Assembly: GCA_029204225.1 (NCBI GenBank)
Contig: MU831951.1
Span: 1-30,984 of the forward strand
Reading direction: 5' to 3'
Source: Diphasiastrum complanatum
Taxonomy: Eukaryota > Streptophyta > Lycopodiopsida > Lycopodiales > Lycopodiaceae
Length of the DNA: 30,984 nt
Made by a program: the position numbers and the translations under genes. This document shows positions 27,301 to 30,984 of this stretch, piece by piece. The first letter of the stretch is position 1, and every line of letters begins with the position of its first letter. Below the pieces are notes generated by a model, which saw nothing but the letters and a program-made list of their open reading frames with translations, was not told the DNA's origin and did not search any database.

Positions 27301-29142
27301 AAAGTGTACATTCCTTCTACAAAGAAAGTTGTCATAAGTAGGGATGTCATCTTTCATGAAGAGAATGTTTCCAATGTTGTTGATGTTGATGTTGATGTGC
27401 CTACTAATCATCATGATGTGCAAGATGTCTTGGATGAAGATGGAGATGCCACTCCAAAGCAAACTTCAAGGAAGACTCAAAGGCAAAGGGCTAAGCCATC
27501 AAGGCTAACCTATGATGAAAAAGGAAAGCAAGTGGTGGACAACTCTAACCTTGCTTTTCTTACCTCTTTTGATGAACCAACTTGTGTAGGTGAAGCAATT
27601 CAAAAGAAGGAATGGATCCAAGCCATGGATCATGAGCATCAAGCACTCATCAAAAGCAACACATGGAGGTTGGTAAAGCTTCCAAAGGACAAGAAGGCAA
27701 TTGGTTGTAAGTGGATCTTCAAGATCAAGACAAATCAAGATGGATCAATCAACAAGTACAAGGCAAGGTTGGTGGCAAAGGGGTATGCTCAAGAATATGG
27801 TATTGACTATGATGAGACCTTTGCACCCGTGGCAAAGATGGTAACTATTCGAATCCTAATCTCTCTTGCAACTCTTTATGATTGGGATATGTGGCAAATG
27901 GATGTTACTAATGCCTTCTTGAATGGTGATCTTGAAGAAGATATTTACATGGAGCAACCTGAGGGCTATGTTTCACATGATGAGCCTAATCATGTGTGCT
28001 ATCTCCAAAAGAGTTTGTATGGGCTAAAGCAAGCACCAAGGAGTTGGTATGCTAAGCTCAATTCCTTCTTACTTTCTCAAAACTTTGTTATGAGTGAGTA
28101 TGATCATTCTCTCTACTTTAGATTGAATGAAAATGATATCACTTTACTTTTGATCTATGTTGATGACATTATCTTAAGTGGTGGTAACAATCTAGATATA
28201 GATGAAATCAAGATGGCACTCAAAAGAGAGTTTGAAATTCAAGATCTTGGTAAACTTCATTATATCTTAGGAATAGAGATTATTAGAACTTCTAAATCTA
28301 CATTCATATGTCAAGAAAAGTATGTTAACTCTATTCTAAAAAGGTTTCATATGGAAGATTGTAAAGTTGTTTCTACTCCTATGGAATCAAATGTAAAGCT
28401 AACTACAAGAAGTGATGAAAGATCCTTCAAGGACATTACTCTCTATAGAAAGCTAATAGGATCTCTTATATGGTTAACCATCACAAGACCTGATCTAAGC
28501 TTTGTGGTTGGTAAACTAAGTCAATTTATGCAAGATCCTAGTGAGGCTCATTGGAAGCTAGGAAAGAGAGTACTTAGATACATCTCGGGATCTAGAGATT
28601 TTGGCATCTTGTATGGAGGTACTACACCTAACCTTTGTGGATTTTCAGATTCAGATTTTGCAGGTGATCAAATGGATAGGAAGTCAACAAGTGCCTTTGC
28701 AATCTATCTTGGAGATGGAGTGGTCTCATGGCTATCAAAGAAGCAACCAACTATCTCTCTATCTTCCACCGAAGCCGAGTACAAGGCATTAACAACATGC
28801 ACCAAGGAGATTCTTTGGATCAAGAGGATGTTATTGGATCTTCACTTGCTGGAACCAGAGAAGACTCCAATCATACTTTGTGATAACCTTTCAGCCCAAA
28901 GCTTGGCAAGCAATCCTGTTTTTCATGCAAGGAGCAAGCACATTGAGATTGCTCACCATTTTGTGAGAGATCAAGTCATTGCCAAAGAGGTGGAGCTTCA
29001 ACATGTCTCTTCAAAGGAGTGTGTGGCTGATATCTTCACCAAACCATTGGGAAAGGACCTATATTTAATGCATAGATCTAATCTTGGAATGTGCTCAAAG
29101 ACTATGTTGAAACTAGCATCCAATGTTGAAGAGGGAGTGTGA
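27301..29142 (+). CDS. element A RT and RNase H (downstream of premature TAA)
   Basis: The same frame as the upstream gag-integrase CDS continues without another stop. It begins in the integrase tail (VVISRDVIFHEEN), passes an acidic and basic linker, and enters RT with GCKWIFKIKTN, KARLVAKGYAQ, QMDVTNAFLNG, YGLKQAPRSWY and the catalytic YVDDIILSG (YVDD at 28156-28167). RNase H carries GFSDSDFAGD, SLSSTEAEY, a DNLSAQSLASNP segment and ARSKHIEIAHHF, and ends with IFTKPLGKD. There is no ATG in the first codons, so it would be made only by readthrough or in intact relatives of this copy. Its stop codon (29140-29142) lies inside the 3' LTR, using LTR bases 3-5. Confidence 0.95.
   Translation, partial: KVYIPSTKKVVISRDVIFHEENVSNVVDVDVDVPTNHHDVQDVLDEDGDATPKQTSRKTQRQRAKPSRLTYDEKGKQVVDNSNLAFLTSFDEPTCVGEAIQKKEWIQAMDHEHQALIKSNTWRLVKLPKDKKAIGCKWIFKIKTNQDGSINKYKARLVAKGYAQEYGIDYDETFAPVAKMVTIRILISLATLYDWDMWQMDVTNAFLNGDLEEDIYMEQPEGYVSHDEPNHVCYLQKSLYGLKQAPRSWYAKLNSFLLSQNFVMSEYDHSLYFRLNENDITLLLIYVDDIILSGGNNLDIDEIKMALKREFEIQDLGKLHYILGIEIIRTSKSTFICQEKYVNSILKRFHMEDCKVVSTPMESNVKLTTRSDERSFKDITLYRKLIGSLIWLTITRPDLSFVVGKLSQFMQDPSEAHWKLGKRVLRYISGSRDFGILYGGTTPNLCGFSDSDFAGDQMDRKSTSAFAIYLGDGVVSWLSKKQPTISLSSTEAEYKALTTCTKEILWIKRMLLDLHLLEPEKTPIILCDNLSAQSLASNPVFHARSKHIEIAHHFVRDQVIAKEVELQHVSSKECVADIFTKPLGKDLYLMHRSNLGMCSKTMLKLASNVEEGV
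29128..29137 (+). other. polypurine tract of element A
   Basis: GAAGAGGGAG is directly followed by the LTR start TGTGAAAA. It is also the coding sequence for the last residues of pol, so the primer site and reading frame overlap. Confidence 0.9.
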
Positions 29143-29792
29143 AAATTGTCAACATTTCCTAGCTAGTTTGAGGCCTAAATTGGCTAAAATTGTAAATAGT
29201 TTTGGTTCTGGAGTTTCACACGTGTGAGCCAGGCCACAATGTTTTTATTTACTATATTTTTTCAGTATGATGAAGTGTCAAACTTCATACCCTTCAAAAT
29301 GAGACCATTTTGATGTATTTTGGTCATATAAGCCATTTTTAGCTATTTTTCCTATATATGGAATATCTAGGGTCAAGTACCTTCTAGAGAGAGGAGAGAG
29401 AGTCATCTTCCTCATCCATAAATAGTAGGGAAGTCGTGGAGAACAGGTTGGAGAAACCTTTTGTATGCTTCATTGAGATCAATAGATCATTGTCATTGTT
29501 TCTTCCTCCATTGAGAGCATTGTTGTGTGTATTGTCTTCAAGCTATTGTGTATGATCTTAGGTGCTTTCCAAAAGTGGTAGGCTGATGTATTATGGACTG
29601 TATAATTCTATTTTGGGCCGCACTTGATGTTTATGGAAGTTTCCATTTGTGATAAATGTTTTTTGATCAAGTTCTTTGCATTCTAGGTAGCATAGAATGT
29701 GTTGCCAATTCCTAGCTTATGTAGTTTGGAGTGCAAGCATTCAAGCCAATGATCTTGGAGTTTAGATCCACTTAGGATCTGTATTTTTCACA
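29138..29792 (+). repeat. 3' LTR of element A
   Basis: 655 bp, the same length as the 5' LTR and aligned without gaps. Differences from the 5' copy are at 29228 (G), 29254 (A), 29359 (T), 29607 (T) and 29779 (C): three transitions and two transversions. Confidence 0.97.
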
Positions 29793-29797
29793 TGAGA
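29793..29797. repeat. target-site duplication, right copy (TGAGA)
   Basis: TGAGA directly after the terminal CA of the 3' LTR, identical to 23980-23984. It belongs to the interrupted frame of element B. Confidence 0.95.
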
Positions 29798-30984
29798 TAC
29801 CCTCAACTTGCTGTCCTTTGCCTTGATATGTGAGCCTTGATGGCTCCACTTTTGCCCTTGAAGATCTCCTTGGTGTGATAGGTGGGTTTGGTGCTTGCTC
29901 CTCCATGAGCTCCTCCTCAAAACCAAGATCTTGCTCCTCGGCCATCTTCTTCTTGATTGTTGGAGCACTTGAGCCTTCTTCAAGCATATGCATATGATGT
30001 TCATCAAAGATGACATCCCTTGAAACAACAAATTTGTTCAAGGATGGGAGATAGACTTTGTAGCCCTTGCTTGAGCTTGCATATCCAAGCATGATCCCTC
30101 TTGTGGAAGATGGATCCTCCTTGGTTCTTGTTTCCAATGGCACATGCACATAGCATATACACCCAAAAACTTTCAAGTGATTAAGATTGGGTTTCTTTCC
30201 ATACAACATCTCATAAGGAGTTTTGCCTTCAATTGCTTTGCAAGACACCCTATTCATCAAGTAGTTTGCACATACAAGAGACTCACCCCAAAAGGATTTG
30301 GGCAAACAAGCATCTAATCTTAAAGCCTTAGAACATTCACATAATGTTCTATTCCTTCTTTCAGCAACTCCATTTTGTTGAGGAGTGTAAGGACAAGAAG
30401 TCTCTTTTTTGATCCCTTCCTCCTCACAAAAGGCCTTGAACTCATTGGAGATGAATTCTCCACCATTGTCACTTCTAAGAATCTTGATGCTATGATTATG
30501 ATGCTTTTCCACAAACAACTTGAACTTTACAAAAGTATCGAATACTTGAGACTTGAAGGAAAGTAAGAACACCCAACAATATCTTGAGTAGTCATCAATG
30601 AAGGTTAAAAACATGGATGAACCTCCATTAGATTTGGTGCTAGCAATGTGCACATCCGAGTGTATGAGTTCAAGAGGATGAGATGACTTTGTGATGGAGT
30701 TAGGAAACACCTTCCTATGTGCCTTGGATAAGGCACAAGCTTCACAAACCTTGTCTTCCTTCCCAATAGACCTTGGTAGGCCTAAAGCATACTCCTCCTT
30801 GATCATAGCCTCCATGGAACCCGAGTTGACATGTCCAAGTCTTTTGTGCCATAAAGTAAAGGTAGATATCTTGCTCTTCTCGGCCAACATGACAACATTA
30901 GTATCCACAAATGCATCCAGCTTATAAAGTTTGCCAAGTCTAGTGTCATTAGCCACTATCTTACCCTTCTTCTTGATGAAACAT
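29793..30984 (-). CDS. copia element B pol, N-terminal part (integrase), partial
   Basis: The frame is open on the minus strand from the right window edge to the insertion site of element A. It contains LWHKRLGHVNSGSME and CEACALSKAHR (the integrase zinc ligands), then the core with HSDVHIASTKSNGG, TFIDDYSRYCW, LRSDNGGEFISNEFKAFC and PQQNGVAERRNRT, and the tail FGCICYVHV, GYKVYLPS and FVVSRDVIFDEH, followed by an acidic linker. All three catalytic residues are present. No stop interrupts it before the insertion boundary, where the frame falls into A's LTR. Gag, protease and the 5' LTR lie beyond the right edge. It is close to element A in sequence, sharing long runs in the core, but belongs to a separate family. 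Confidence 0.94.

Larger units (their letters stand above)
23985..29792 (+). mobile_element. complete Ty1/copia retrotransposon (element A), 5,808 bp
   Basis: All structural parts are present in order: a 655-bp 5' LTR, a perfect primer-binding site, a leader of about 540 bp, gag-protease-integrase, RT-RNase H, a polypurine tract, a 655-bp 3' LTR, and a 5-bp TGAGA duplication outside both LTRs. The domain order protease-integrase-RT-RNase H defines Ty1/copia. The LTRs differ at five positions, so insertion is recent relative to everything else here. The only coding defect seen is one TAA in frame (27298-27300). The element sits inside a related copia (B) in opposite orientation. Confidence 0.97.

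Noticed and set aside
1-30984. Bacterial-type features, CRISPR arrays, toxin or defence systems
   Set aside because: The content is plant nuclear retrotransposon DNA; no spacer-repeat array or prokaryotic gene organisation was seen.

Overview
This is nuclear DNA of a land plant, made almost entirely of LTR retrotransposons in all states of preservation. The evidence is Ty1/copia and Ty3/gypsy pol fragments on both strands, copia primer-binding sites matching plant initiator tRNA-Met (TGGTATCAGAGC), one plant-type RING-H2 (ATL-like) gene remnant, and AT-rich intergenic DNA with GT/GA microsatellites. No bacterial operon, CRISPR array, rRNA gene or tRNA gene was seen. The species cannot be fixed from the sequence; the repeat density suggests a large, repeat-rich genome.

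Layout from left to right. 1-2250 is AT-rich DNA with no recognisable gene, a possible decayed LTR and a 42-bp tandem repeat. 2252-2832 (minus) is an ATL-like RING-H2 ubiquitin-ligase gene broken by an 8-bp tandem duplication just before the RING, with a GT/GA microsatellite about 300 bp upstream. 3264-3866 is a frameshifted non-LTR (LINE-type) reverse-transcriptase fragment. 4021-4400 is a minus-strand primer-binding site and possible LTR piece. 4672-5513 is a two-copy tandem repeat (424 and 407 bp); each copy carries a 5S-rRNA-like box A/box C pair with exact 31-nt spacing. 5678-6961 is a gypsy RT/RNase H/integrase fragment, followed by a plus-oriented LTR-like segment (about 6962-7620). 7605-9452 is a decayed minus-strand copia. 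9453-11636 holds no gene I can recognise. 11690-12346 is a minus-strand copia deletion derivative in which integrase is fused to the RNase H tail. 12351-15140 is a plus-strand gypsy with LTR-like DNA, near-consensus primer-binding site, truncated gag, RT and RNase H. 15140-16840 holds LTR-like sequence and a gag-like ORF with a damaged zinc knuckle. 16838-17047 is a tiny minus-strand copia RT piece abutting a minus-strand gypsy (17050-20790: integrase, RNase H, RT, partial protease).

The right third is a three-level nest. A plus-strand copia (20790-21706) stops inside RT where a minus-strand copia (here called B; LTR 21707-22390) is inserted. B is itself split in the linker between its integrase and RT by a young, structurally complete plus-strand copia (here called A, 23985-29792, 5,808 bp). 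A has 655-bp LTRs differing at five positions, a perfect 5-bp target-site duplication (TGAGA), primer-binding site, polypurine tract and a gag-pol frame interrupted only by one in-frame TAA. A and B belong to closely related copia lineages. B's reading frame is continuous across the insertion point once one TGAGA copy is discounted, so B was probably coding-intact, at least in its visible part, when A landed.

I did not find a convincing undescribed system. The items most worth checking are the 5S-like tandem repeat (possible Cassandra-type element), the recurrent CACACGTGTG palindrome in several unrelated LTRs, the RING-H2 8-bp duplication, and the nested A-in-B-in-copia insertion with its dating information.
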